Shown one piece after another: positions 42,716-51,252 of a DNA stretch of 64,000 nucleotides (position 1 is the first letter of the stretch; every line of letters starts with the position of its first letter). Source of the stretch: Prevotella sp. (lineage in GTDB: Bacteria > Bacteroidota > Bacteroidia > Bacteroidales > Bacteroidaceae); assembly GCA_016291085.1 (NCBI GenBank), contig JAEEVW010000003.1:62001-126000 (forward strand), in the 5' to 3' direction. The position numbers and the translations under genes are program-made. Under the pieces are notes generated by a model that was not told where the DNA came from, did not search any database, and worked only from the letters and a program-made list of their open reading frames with translations.

Positions 42716-44218
42716 ATGGTGCTAAGAAAAATCAGAATCATACTCGCGGCAGTGATGTTTATCGGCATCACGTGGCTGTTTCTCGACTTCACGGGAACGG
42801 CTCACCACCTGGTGGGTTGGATGCCGAAGATACAGTTGTTAGAAGCCCTGTTGGCAAGCAGTGTCCTGATTGTTGTGGCAATCACCATTCTGACACTCAT
42901 CTTCGGGCGCATGTATTGTAGTGTCATCTGCCCCCTAGGCATCATGATGGATATCTTCGGATGGCTGGGCAAGAAAGCTAAGAAAAACCGCTACACCTTC
43001 TCGAAGGAGGTGAAGTGGCTGCGCTACCCCATGCTGGTGGTGTTCCTCGTGGCTCACTTGGCAGGACTGGCCGTGGTGGTGCAACTGCTGGCCCCCTACT
43101 CCACCTTCGGACTCATCGCCACCAACCTGTTGCAACCCATCTATCAGACAGGCAACAACGTGCTGGCATATTTTGCCGAGCAGATGGACAGCTACGCCTT
43201 CTACCACTCGGAGGTATGGCTACGCTCCGTCGCTTCACTGGTCATTGCCATTGTGATGCTCATCGTGATTGCCGTGCTGGCTTGGCGCAACGGGCGCACC
43301 TGGTGTAACACCATCTGCCCCGTAGGTACGCTGCTGTCGCTCATCAGCCGTTTCTCGCTGCTGAAAATCCATTTCGACACCGAGAAATGCCGCAACTGCT
43401 CGTTCTGTTCAAAGAACTGCAAGGCAGCCTGCATCGACTACAAGACGCACACCGTCGACGCCTCGCGCTGCGTAGTCTGTGGCAACTGCATCGAGAGTTG
43501 CAAATTCGGAGCGCTGAAATATGCCCGGAAAACTAGTATAACTAGTACAACTAGTCAGACTAGTCAGACTAGTGAGACTAGCCCCGAGAACGGCGGCCGC
43601 CGCGCGTTCCTCATTAGTAGCGCTCTGCTGACGACGGCTGCCTTGGCCCAGCAGAAGGACAAGATCATGGACGGCGGACTGGCTGACATCGAGGACAAGG
43701 TAGCCCCTGAGCGCCAGACGCCATTGACACCTCCAGGCTCACTGTCGGCCCAGAACATGGCGCAGAAATGTACCGGTTGCCAGCTGTGCATCTCGGAATG
43801 TCCCAATCAGGTGCTGCGTCCCTCCGACGACTGGCTACACCTGATGCAACCCGTCATGTCGTACGAACGCGGCTACTGCCGTCCTGAGTGCAACCGTTGC
43901 TCTGAGGTGTGCCCGGCAGGTGCCATCCAGCCCATCCAGAAAGAGGACAAGGCCTCGACGCAGATCGGTCATGCCGTATGGATCAAGAAAAACTGCATCC
44001 CCCTGACCGATGGTGTGGAGTGTGGCAATTGTGCCCGCCACTGTCCCTCGGGAGCCATCGAGATGGTACCCTCCGACCCCGACGACGAGGAGAGCCCCTA
44101 TGTTCCCGCTGTCAACGAAGCACGCTGCATTGGCTGTGGTGCCTGCGAATATCTGTGTCCCGCCCGTCCCTTCTCGGCCATCTACGTCGAAGGGCACGAG
44201 GTGCATAAGGAGATTTAA
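42716..44218 (+). CDS. Membrane polyferredoxin with internal twin-arginine motif (NapH/NapG-like fusion)
   Basis: This 500-residue protein joins two parts. Residues about 1-270 resemble NapH/CcoG: membrane helices, two Cys-containing CP motifs (YCSVICPLG, WCNTICPVG) and two 4Fe-4S motifs (CRNCSFCSKNC, CVVCGNCIESC). A Thr/Ser linker at about 273-289 is encoded by a 9-bp repeat. Then GGRRAFLISSALLTTAALA is a twin-arginine signal-like segment, followed by a NapG-like ferredoxin with more Cys clusters (CTGCQLCISECP, CNRCSEVCP, CGNCARHCP, CIGCGACEYLCP). It probably passes electrons from quinol to the exported AKR. It lies directly after tatAC. Confidence 0.87.
   Translation: MVLRKIRIILAAVMFIGITWLFLDFTGTAHHLVGWMPKIQLLEALLASSVLIVVAITILTLIFGRMYCSVICPLGIMMDIFGWLGKKAKKNRYTFSKEVKWLRYPMLVVFLVAHLAGLAVVVQLLAPYSTFGLIATNLLQPIYQTGNNVLAYFAEQMDSYAFYHSEVWLRSVASLVIAIVMLIVIAVLAWRNGRTWCNTICPVGTLLSLISRFSLLKIHFDTEKCRNCSFCSKNCKAACIDYKTHTVDASRCVVCGNCIESCKFGALKYARKTSITSTTSQTSQTSETSPENGGRRAFLISSALLTTAALAQQKDKIMDGGLADIEDKVAPERQTPLTPPGSLSAQNMAQKCTGCQLCISECPNQVLRPSDDWLHLMQPVMSYERGYCRPECNRCSEVCPAGAIQPIQKEDKASTQIGHAVWIKKNCIPLTDGVECGNCARHCPSGAIEMVPSDPDDEESPYVPAVNEARCIGCGACEYLCPARPFSAIYVEGHEVHKEI
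43533..43581. repeat. In-frame 9-bp repeat inside the polyferredoxin gene
   Basis: CTAGTATAA-CTAGTACAA-CTAGTCAGA-CTAGTCAGA-CTAGTGAGA-CTAG encodes a TSxTSx linker. Because the unit is three codons, changes in copy number would alter linker length without breaking the frame. Confidence 0.9.
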
Positions 44219-44250
44219 GAATTGAGAATTGAGAATTGAGAATTATGATT
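44219..44250. repeat. 7-bp tandem repeat (GAATTGA) before the AKR gene
   Basis: GAATTGA-GAATTGA-GAATTGA-GAATT and then ATGATTACC, so the start codon directly follows the repeat. The same sequence precedes cydB. Confidence 0.85.
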
Positions 44251-45663
44251 ACCAAAAAGCATAATGATATAAGCCGTAGGAATTTCCTCAAGTTATTCGG
44301 CGGAGGAGCACTGGGCACTGCCGCTGTCCTTACGGGCTGCAAGTCGAAAACCGAGTCGAAGGCCGTCGAGGAATACAAGCAACAGGTGGAGCCGCCCGTG
44401 GGCAAGATGACCTATCGCGAAAATCCCAAAAACCACGATAAGGTGTCGCTGCTGGGCTATGGCATGATGCGCCTGCCGTCGAAGACGGAGAATCAGGACG
44501 ACTACGACCAGGAAATGATCAACCGCCAGGTGGACTATGCCATCGAGCACGGCGTAAACTATTTCGACACCTCTCCCGTCTACTGTCAGGGCAAGTCGGA
44601 AGCCTGCACGGGCATTGCGCTCAGTCGCCACAAGCGCGAAGAGTATTTCGTTGCCACGAAACTGTCTAACTTCCACCCGTCGACGCAGAGTCGCGAGGCC
44701 AGCATTGCCATGTACCGGAAATCCATGCAGGACCTGCAGGTCGACTACATCGACTACTACCTGCTGCACGCTGTGGGCGGTGGCATGAACGAGTTCAACA
44801 GCCGCTACCTCGACAATGGCATGATGGACTTCCTCTTGCAGGAGCGCGAGGCGGGGCGCATCCGCAACCTCGGATTCTCGTTCCACGGCTACAAAGAAGT
44901 GTTCGACGAGGTGCTGGCCATGCACGACAAGTACCACTGGGACTTCGTACAGATCGAGCTGAACTACCTGGACTGGGACTATGCCAACGAGATCAACAGC
45001 CGCAATGTCGATGCCAGCTACCTATACGAGGAGTTGCAGAAGAAAGGCATCCCTTCCGTCATCATGGAACCCCTGCTGGGCGGACGTCTGGCCAACCTGC
45101 CACAGTATCTGGCTGCCGAGATGAAGAGTAAGGCTCCTGAGCGCAGCGTGGCCTCGTGGGCATTCCGCTATGCCGGTACCCCCGAGGGCGTGCTCACCGT
45201 GCTCAGCGGCATGACCTATATGGAACACCTGAAGGACAACCTGCTGTCCTACTGTCCGCTCGTTCCGCTGACGGTCCCCGAACAGGATTACCTGCAGCGC
45301 CAGGTGGCCGAGCGCATCGTGGGCTTGGAAAACATTCCCTGCAACGACTGCAAATACTGCATGCCCTGTCCCTACGGCATCGACATTCCTGCCATCTTCG
45401 TACACTATAACAAATGCAAGAACGACGGCACCCTGCCGCGTATGAAGATGGACGACGAGTACTTCAAGTTGCGTCGTAACTACCTGATAGGCTACGACCG
45501 TGCCGTGCCCAAGCTGCGCCAGGCTGACCACTGTATAAGTTGTGGACAGTGCGAACCGCACTGCCCACAGAATATCCGCATTCCTCGCGAGCTGCAAAAG
45601 ATCAGCCAGTTTGTCGAGGACCTGAAGCAAAACAAGGTTTTGGAGGAGGGCAAAGAGGCTTAG
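44245..45663 (+). CDS. Tat-exported aldo/keto reductase with C-terminal 4Fe-4S domain
   Basis: This 472-residue protein starts with a twin-arginine lipoprotein signal: SRRNFLK is a perfect motif and TGC a lipobox (Cys about 32). The middle is an aldo/keto reductase barrel (GYGMMRLP, NYFDTSPVYCQGKSE, YIDYYLLH, ELNYLDWDY), with the family Tyr in SPVY. The C-terminus has 4Fe-4S motifs (CNDCKYCMPCPYGID and CISCGQCEPHCPQNI). It should be an exported Fe-S oxidoreductase; the substrate is unknown. The start at 44245 is preferred to the TTG at 44236. Its stop overlaps the converging esterase gene by four bases. Confidence 0.9.
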   Translation: MITKKHNDISRRNFLKLFGGGALGTAAVLTGCKSKTESKAVEEYKQQVEPPVGKMTYRENPKNHDKVSLLGYGMMRLPSKTENQDDYDQEMINRQVDYAIEHGVNYFDTSPVYCQGKSEACTGIALSRHKREEYFVATKLSNFHPSTQSREASIAMYRKSMQDLQVDYIDYYLLHAVGGGMNEFNSRYLDNGMMDFLLQEREAGRIRNLGFSFHGYKEVFDEVLAMHDKYHWDFVQIELNYLDWDYANEINSRNVDASYLYEELQKKGIPSVIMEPLLGGRLANLPQYLAAEMKSKAPERSVASWAFRYAGTPEGVLTVLSGMTYMEHLKDNLLSYCPLVPLTVPEQDYLQRQVAERIVGLENIPCNDCKYCMPCPYGIDIPAIFVHYNKCKNDGTLPRMKMDDEYFKLRRNYLIGYDRAVPKLRQADHCISCGQCEPHCPQNIRIPRELQKISQFVEDLKQNKVLEEGKEA

Positions 45664-47627
45664 AAGCCTCCACCGCCTCCGAAACCGCCACCGAAGCCAC
45701 CGCCTCCGCCGAAGCCTCCACCAAAGTTAGGCATCTCGGGGGCTGGTTCTTTACCTATCTTCAGCAACAGCTTCACCAGAGCCCTGCGGCGCTGCGACCA
45801 CGTCGGATAGTCATCGGCACGCAGCACACGGGGTTCCATGCCAGGCATCCTCATGCCACCCTGCCCCATGAAGTCCATCGAGCTCGTCGTCATGACCACG
45901 GTTTTCGTCTTTCCCTCAGCCTGCATCTTGTCGGCAATGGCGTCGGCACCACCCACCTTGAACCAGCTCTCCATGGTGTCGTTCTCGCCGGGAACCAGCT
46001 GGATAAACACAGGCATCGTGAATCCACCGCCTCTCATGGAGGCGTTCATGGGCATCATATACCAGGCCTCCTGTCTGTCCACGTCGTACGATGTATGTCC
46101 GTGCTGGATATCGCCCTGCTGGGCAAAGCTGAACGGTCCGTAGGGGTTGTCGGCCACACTGTATTTGAATCCTCTGTCGGGCGACAGATACATGTTGCTG
46201 GGGTCAGCCACACGCATGCCGTCCACCACAAAGCAATATTTGAAGGTCTCCGTCACGAAGTCTTCCATCTTCACGCTCCAAACACCGTCGGAGTCCTTCT
46301 CCATCGCCAGCACGTCGGGCAGAATCTCGCATTCCAGCTCCACCTTCTCGGCATCGGGGGCCTTGAAACGGAACGTGATGCTCTCCTCGGTATATTCCGG
46401 CGAGATGATGGGACGCGGGAACAGACGGGCCATCACGCCCGGCGTAAACTGCTGTTCCTGACCGGTCTTGGCAGGGGCCGGCTGACCGGCAGCCATGGCA
46501 GCCTCCGAGGCCTTCTTGTTGAACAGCAGGGGCAGGGTCTTCGACAGGAAGTACTTCGCATTCATCCACGTGTGTCCGAACTTGTCGCTGGTAAACTCCT
46601 TCACGCTGCGGATGCCCTTCTTGTCCAGAAACTCCATGTAGTCGCGGGCATTGCCGTACAGGAAGTCGTCGGTGCCCACACCCAGCCAGAACAGGCGGAT
46701 CTTCTTGTTCGTCTCCTCGGCCTGGTCGTACACGTTGGGGATATCCGTCGACGTAAACGAGCTGTAGGAACACAGGTAGGCAAACTTGTCGAGATTCGCC
46801 AGACCGTTGTACAGCGCCTGATTGCCGCCACGCGAGAAACCGCCGATGGCACGGTGCTCGCGGTTGGCATCCGTGCGGTAGTTCTTGTCGATGTAGGGCA
46901 TCAGGTCCTCAATCAGGTCCTTGCTGAACACGTCGCCACCGAATTGCACCTGGGGCGCGCCGGAAGCGCTCTCGGCCTTCGCGGGCTTCAGCTTCGAGGG
47001 GTTACCGTAGGGCAACACGACAATCATCTCCTTGGCGGCTTTCTCGGCCAGCAGATTGTCCAGGATATAGTTCACGCGACCCACCTTGTAGTACACCTCC
47101 TCCGTGTCCGTCGTACCGCTGATCAGGTAGAACACGGGGTACTTCTTCTGGAAATTGGTCATGTACGTCGGTGGCAGATACACCACGGCCTGATTCGTAG
47201 CCCCCAGGCTCTTCGAATAGTAGTGCACATACTCCAACCTGCCGTGGGGCACGTCCTTGATGTCGTGCGCCAGCGTGCCGTTGCCGGGAATCTCCAGCAG
47301 GCTGTTCTTGAAGCCTTCATTCGGGAAGTACTGGTCGTTCTCGGGGTCCATCACACTGATGCCGTCCACCACAAAGCAGTAGGGATACATGTCGGGGGCG
47401 GCAGGGCCCAGCGTGGCCGTCCACAGGCCCGTCTTCTCGTCGCGCGTCATGGGCTTACGGCCTGCAAACTGCACGTCCACCAGCACCTCCTTGGCATGGT
47501 CGTTCTGGTAGGTGAATGTCACCGTGCCGTCCTCGTTACACTGAATCGATCTCGGCGTCTGTTGCTGTCCCCAGCCACAAACTGCCAAACATGCAGCAAA
47601 TGCTGCTAAAAACAATCTCTGTTTCAT
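45660..47627 (-). CDS. Exported two-module CE1-type esterase with Gly-rich tail
   Basis: This 655-residue protein has a signal peptide (LAAFAACLAVCGWGQ). An E-set/CBM48-like domain (about 25-105; LWTATLGPAAPDMYPYCFVVDG) precedes an esterase-D-like catalytic domain (about 110-370) with the nucleophile motif GGFSRGGNQA and a late His in FGHTW. A second, similar E-set domain (about 400-480; VWSVKMEDFVTETFKYCFVVDG) and a shorter second esterase-like part follow. The C-terminus is a Gly/Phe tail (GGGFGGGGGF). Such enzymes remove feruloyl or acetyl groups from plant polysaccharides. It is coupled to the upstream flavoprotein gene (ATGA overlap). Confidence 0.85.
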   Translation of the reverse strand: MKQRLFLAAFAACLAVCGWGQQQTPRSIQCNEDGTVTFTYQNDHAKEVLVDVQFAGRKPMTRDEKTGLWTATLGPAAPDMYPYCFVVDGISVMDPENDQYFPNEGFKNSLLEIPGNGTLAHDIKDVPHGRLEYVHYYSKSLGATNQAVVYLPPTYMTNFQKKYPVFYLISGTTDTEEVYYKVGRVNYILDNLLAEKAAKEMIVVLPYGNPSKLKPAKAESASGAPQVQFGGDVFSKDLIEDLMPYIDKNYRTDANREHRAIGGFSRGGNQALYNGLANLDKFAYLCSYSSFTSTDIPNVYDQAEETNKKIRLFWLGVGTDDFLYGNARDYMEFLDKKGIRSVKEFTSDKFGHTWMNAKYFLSKTLPLLFNKKASEAAMAAGQPAPAKTGQEQQFTPGVMARLFPRPIISPEYTEESITFRFKAPDAEKVELECEILPDVLAMEKDSDGVWSVKMEDFVTETFKYCFVVDGMRVADPSNMYLSPDRGFKYSVADNPYGPFSFAQQGDIQHGHTSYDVDRQEAWYMMPMNASMRGGGFTMPVFIQLVPGENDTMESWFKVGGADAIADKMQAEGKTKTVVMTTSSMDFMGQGGMRMPGMEPRVLRADDYPTWSQRRRALVKLLLKIGKEPAPEMPNFGGGFGGGGGFGGGFGGGGGF

Positions 47628-48856
47628 TGCGTAATAAAGTTTATGTTGTTAGTTAGTAAATGATTGTCTTCTAATGACTTACAAATGCTGCAGGCAACCG
47701 TGTAGGCGGTAGTCCAGGCTGCCTGGAAATTGAACCCGCCCGTCACTCCGTCAATGTCCAGCACCTCGCCGGCAAAATACAGGCGGGGCACGTGGCGGCT
47801 CTCCAGCGTCGCCGGATTGACGGCCTTCAGCGCGATGCCGCCACAGGTCACGAATTCATCCTTGAACGGCGCACGTCCTACCATCTGCAGCGTGTCGTTC
47901 ACCAGCACGTTCACCAGCCGGTTCACATCCTTTTTGTTCAGTTCCGACCACCGAATCGTGGCGCGCCCTGCCAGCGCCTTCTCTGACAGATAGGCCCACA
48001 GGCGTTGCTGCACACCAAAGGGATTACACGTCGTCAGCTGTTTCTGCGGCTCACGCACCGCCATTTCCTGCAGCGCCGCCTGCACCTCGGCCTCGTTCTG
48101 CTGCACCCAGTTGACGCTCAGCGCAGCCTGATAGCCGGCATCAGCCAGATGACGTGCCGCATAGCTCGACAGTCGCAGCGCTACCGGCCCGCTCAGTCCC
48201 CAGTGGGTAATCAGCAGTGCGCCCTCGGCACGCAGCTTCGTGCCCTGAATGTGCACTTCAGCATTGTCCACCACCAGCCCCATCAGTTCGTGCAGGCGGG
48301 TGTCGTCTGTCGACAGCGAGAACAGCGACGGCACGGGCGCTTCCGTCTCGTGCCCCAGCTGCGCCAGCCATCGCAGACCCTCGCCCTTCGGTGAACCGCC
48401 CGTGGTGACGGCCACGAAGTCGTAGTCGCGCAAGTCTGAAAGCGACTGCACCTTCACCCCTTTCCGAATCCTGATGCCGTAGCGTCGGGCCAGTGCCAGG
48501 AAACAGTCGATGATGGCGTGCGAGTCCTGCGCCTGCGGAAACACGCACTCATCGTCCTGCGTCACCAGCGGCACCCCGTGCTGCTCGAACCAGCGGTAGG
48601 CATCCTCATGGTCGAACACGTTAAACAGCCGTTTCATCAGCCTATGGCCCCTGGGGTACACCTGCGACAGGTCGCTGACCCCGGCAAACGAGTTGGTACA
48701 GTTGCAGCGTCCGCCGCCGCTCACCTCCACCTTCGCCAGCACCCGCGGGCTACGCTCGAAGATGGTCACCTCCATCTCGGGCACCATCTCCTTCAGGTTC
48801 ACAGCCAGGAAAAATCCCGCTGCACCGCCTCCCACGATTGCTGTCTTAGTTGCCAT
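47624..48856 (-). CDS. FAD-dependent oxidoreductase of the HI0933/BaiN family
   Basis: This 410-residue flavoprotein has a dinucleotide-binding N-terminus (TAIVGGGAAGFFLAVNL), the family motif KVEVSGGGRCNCTN, and the C-terminal FAD motif YFAGEVLDIDGVTGGFNFQAAWTTAY. HI0933-type proteins include BaiN; the natural substrate is generally unknown. It is the first gene of a two-gene unit with the esterase, with a four-base overlap; whether they act together is not clear. Confidence 0.9.
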   Translation of the reverse strand: MATKTAIVGGGAAGFFLAVNLKEMVPEMEVTIFERSPRVLAKVEVSGGGRCNCTNSFAGVSDLSQVYPRGHRLMKRLFNVFDHEDAYRWFEQHGVPLVTQDDECVFPQAQDSHAIIDCFLALARRYGIRIRKGVKVQSLSDLRDYDFVAVTTGGSPKGEGLRWLAQLGHETEAPVPSLFSLSTDDTRLHELMGLVVDNAEVHIQGTKLRAEGALLITHWGLSGPVALRLSSYAARHLADAGYQAALSVNWVQQNEAEVQAALQEMAVREPQKQLTTCNPFGVQQRLWAYLSEKALAGRATIRWSELNKKDVNRLVNVLVNDTLQMVGRAPFKDEFVTCGGIALKAVNPATLESRHVPRLYFAGEVLDIDGVTGGFNFQAAWTTAYTVACSICKSLEDNHLLTNNINFITQ

Positions 48857-48895
48857 AAGTCGTTAGATATAATACGCTTTTCTGATTATCAGGGG

Positions 48896-48903
48896 CAAAG
48901 ATA
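48896..48903 (-). promoter_or_regulatory. -7 box of the flavoprotein-esterase unit
   Basis: TATCTTTG on the minus strand, 39 bases before the ATG at 48856. ATCAATTATC-type repeats lie between it and the divergent mltG promoter (48910-48943). Confidence 0.7.
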
Positions 48904-48947
48904 CGAATTATTTATCAATTATCAGTTGTCAATTATCAATTATTTTG

Positions 48948-48955
48948 TAACTTTG
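48948..48955 (+). promoter_or_regulatory. -7 box of mltG
   Basis: TAACTTTG, 22 bases before the ATG at 48978. Confidence 0.7.
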
Positions 48956-48977
48956 CAGCGTATTTGCAGAAACGAAG

Positions 48978-50003
48978 ATGAAAAAATTGAATTCAAAAGT
49001 CTATTTATATGTGGCTGTAGTGGGTTTGCTGCTCGTGGCGGGACTGGTGGGATTCCACCTGATGGCTACTGTCTCGGGAAGCGAGAGCACCGTATACCTG
49101 TATATTGACGACGACGACACGCAGGACAGCGTACTGGTGAAGCTGCAACCGCTGACGTCGACGACAGGTTTTGCCAGCCTGTCGACCCTGCTGCGCCACA
49201 GCAGCTACAGCGAGCACGTTCGCAGCGGACGCTATGCCATAGAACCCGGCGACGGGCCCATCACGGTGTTCCGCCGTCTGAAGAACGGACAGCAGTCGTC
49301 GTTCAACCTGACCATCCCCGAGGTGCGCACGATGGACCGTCTGGCCGCCGTGCTGGGTCAGAAACTGATGCTGGACTCGGCGACCATTGCCGATGCGCTG
49401 TACAGCGAGGAGATGTGCCAGCAGTATGGTTACGACACGACGACGATTGCGGCGCTGTTCGTGCCCAACACGTACGACGTGTATTGGAACATGAGCGTGG
49501 ACAAACTGTTGGAGCGTATGCAGAAGGAGCACGACCGATTCTGGGAGGGCACGCGTGAGGCCAAGGCAGCGCAGATGCAGCTGACACCCGTGGAGATTTG
49601 CACGCTGGCGAGCATCATCGACGAGGAGACGGCAAACAATGCCGAGAAGCCCATGATAGCCGGCATGTACCTGAACCGTCTGAAGCAGAACATGCCCCTG
49701 CAGGCCGATCCGACCATCAAGTTTGCCTTGAAGCAGTTCGAGTTGAAGCGTATCTGGCAGAAACTGCTCACCATCGATTCGCCTTACAACACCTATAGGA
49801 ATGAGGGTCTGCCTCCCGGCCCCATCAAGATTGCCTCGATCAAGGGCATCGACGCCGTGCTGAATGCGGTGGACCACGACTACTTGTATATGTGTGCCAA
49901 GGAGGATTTCTCGGGTACGCACAATTTCGCCACGACGTATCAGGAACACCTGAAGAACGCAGCACGCTATGCCAAAGCGCTGAACGAAAGGGGAATCAAG
50001 TAG
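48978..50003 (+). CDS. mltG: Endolytic murein transglycosylase MltG
   Basis: This 341-residue membrane-anchored enzyme cleaves nascent peptidoglycan strands and sets their length. It has one N-terminal membrane helix (LYVAVVGLLLVAGLVGF), a LysM-like region, and the YceG catalytic part: FVPNTYDVYW, LASIIDEETAN (catalytic Glu), MYLNRLKQNMPLQADPT and the C-terminal PPGPI plus GTHNFATTYQEH. Its last eight bases overlap the 3' end of the ABC permease gene on the other strand. Confidence 0.94.
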   Translation: MKKLNSKVYLYVAVVGLLLVAGLVGFHLMATVSGSESTVYLYIDDDDTQDSVLVKLQPLTSTTGFASLSTLLRHSSYSEHVRSGRYAIEPGDGPITVFRRLKNGQQSSFNLTIPEVRTMDRLAAVLGQKLMLDSATIADALYSEEMCQQYGYDTTTIAALFVPNTYDVYWNMSVDKLLERMQKEHDRFWEGTREAKAAQMQLTPVEICTLASIIDEETANNAEKPMIAGMYLNRLKQNMPLQADPTIKFALKQFELKRIWQKLLTIDSPYNTYRNEGLPPGPIKIASIKGIDAVLNAVDHDYLYMCAKEDFSGTHNFATTYQEHLKNAARYAKALNERGIK

Positions 50004-51252
50004 TTTTCTCGGACTGACGCTGCTGGCGGTTTTTCTTCAGGAAGCGCAGACGGTTCAGTGCCTGTCTGCGGGCACGGTAGATCTGGAAGCGATAGACGCA
50101 CAGCGTCAAGAAGAAGTAGCATGCCACATGAATCCATAGGATGCGATACTCCGTGAGCACGTCGCCCAGACTGGCTCCCATGGAGTTCAATCGCACATAA
50201 GCTCGGGCGCCAAACGTGGAGGGGAACAGCCAGCTGACACCCTGCCACATGCCCGGAATGTTGGACTGGGGCCAGGAGACACCCGTCATGAACAAAAGCG
50301 GAATGGACACGAAGACCATGAGCAACATGACATTCTCGCGATATTTCACCATGCACGACACCATCATGCCAAAGAAGATGCACGCCAGCACGTAGGGAAT
50401 CATCAGCACCAGGAGCGTAGGGCCACTGGCCAGCTGCGGGAAGTGGAACAGTCGCGGCACGATAACGACCAGCCAGGCGCCCATGACAGCATAAATCATC
50501 AGGTAGCACATGGCCTTGCCCAGCACGATGGGCAGCGTCTTGTTGTAACGGGAGTCACCCACGGGAATCAGGTTGCGATAGGCATTCTCGTCGCGGGCAG
50601 TACCTGCCGCAAGACCAATGCCCAGCACCAGTGTCTGTTGCAGAATGAGCATCAGCACGGCAGGCAGGATGAACGAGCCGTAACCACCCTGGGGATTGAA
50701 GATTGGCACATCGGCATAGTCCAGCGGGCGGGCGGCAATGGCCTCCTCGCGGGCTGTATACTGCCGGCTCAGCTTCGTCTGGATCTGCTGTCCCATCTCC
50801 AAACTCACCAGGCGCGCCGTCTGGAAGATGGCCTTGTAGGTGAGCATGAGACTCATGTCGCAATAGACGCTGATGACGCCCTGCTCCATGCGCAGCACAT
50901 TGGTCTCGAAATCGCTGGGAATGAGATAGACGCCCTTAACCAGCTGACGGCTTACCAACGACTTCGCCTCGTCCAGGTCCTGTGCATAATAAGCCACGCG
51001 GACGTCGGCAGAAGCGTCGCACATATGGATGAACTGTCGCGACAGCGCGGAGTGCGACTGGTCGACGACACAGACGGGCACGTCGTGTACCGTCTCGTTG
51101 TTATAGATCCACGAGTAGAGCAAAGGATAGACCAGCGGCACGATGATGAAGAAGATGAGCACACCCTCGTCCTTCACCACCTGCGTCATTTCCTTTCGCC
51201 AGATGTAGCAGGCATTCTCTATGTCTTTATATAAATTACGGAATATAGACAT
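49996..51252 (-). CDS. ABC-2 type permease (second of two)
   Basis: This 418-residue membrane protein fits the ABC-2 permease family (YhhJ/YbhR type): an N-terminal membrane helix (VLIFFIIVPLVYPLLYSWIY), a large periplasmic domain (about 45-180) and five more helices (FILPAVLMLILQQTLVLGIG onward). The start is taken at 51252; 51267 would give five more residues and a longer overlap with the preceding gene, 17 bases versus 32. It ends the five-gene export operon. No ATP-binding subunit is encoded nearby. Confidence 0.88.
   Translation of the reverse strand: MSIFRNLYKDIENACYIWRKEMTQVVKDEGVLIFFIIVPLVYPLLYSWIYNNETVHDVPVCVVDQSHSALSRQFIHMCDASADVRVAYYAQDLDEAKSLVSRQLVKGVYLIPSDFETNVLRMEQGVISVYCDMSLMLTYKAIFQTARLVSLEMGQQIQTKLSRQYTAREEAIAARPLDYADVPIFNPQGGYGSFILPAVLMLILQQTLVLGIGLAAGTARDENAYRNLIPVGDSRYNKTLPIVLGKAMCYLMIYAVMGAWLVVIVPRLFHFPQLASGPTLLVLMIPYVLACIFFGMMVSCMVKYRENVMLLMVFVSIPLLFMTGVSWPQSNIPGMWQGVSWLFPSTFGARAYVRLNSMGASLGDVLTEYRILWIHVACYFFLTLCVYRFQIYRARRQALNRLRFLKKNRQQRQSEKTT

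Noticed and set aside
45540..47609. A 689-codon open frame on the plus strand opposite the esterase
   Set aside because: It is the antisense of the esterase gene, which has a signal peptide, known domains and normal codon use; the antisense frame is rich in His, Gln, Arg and Val with no domain.
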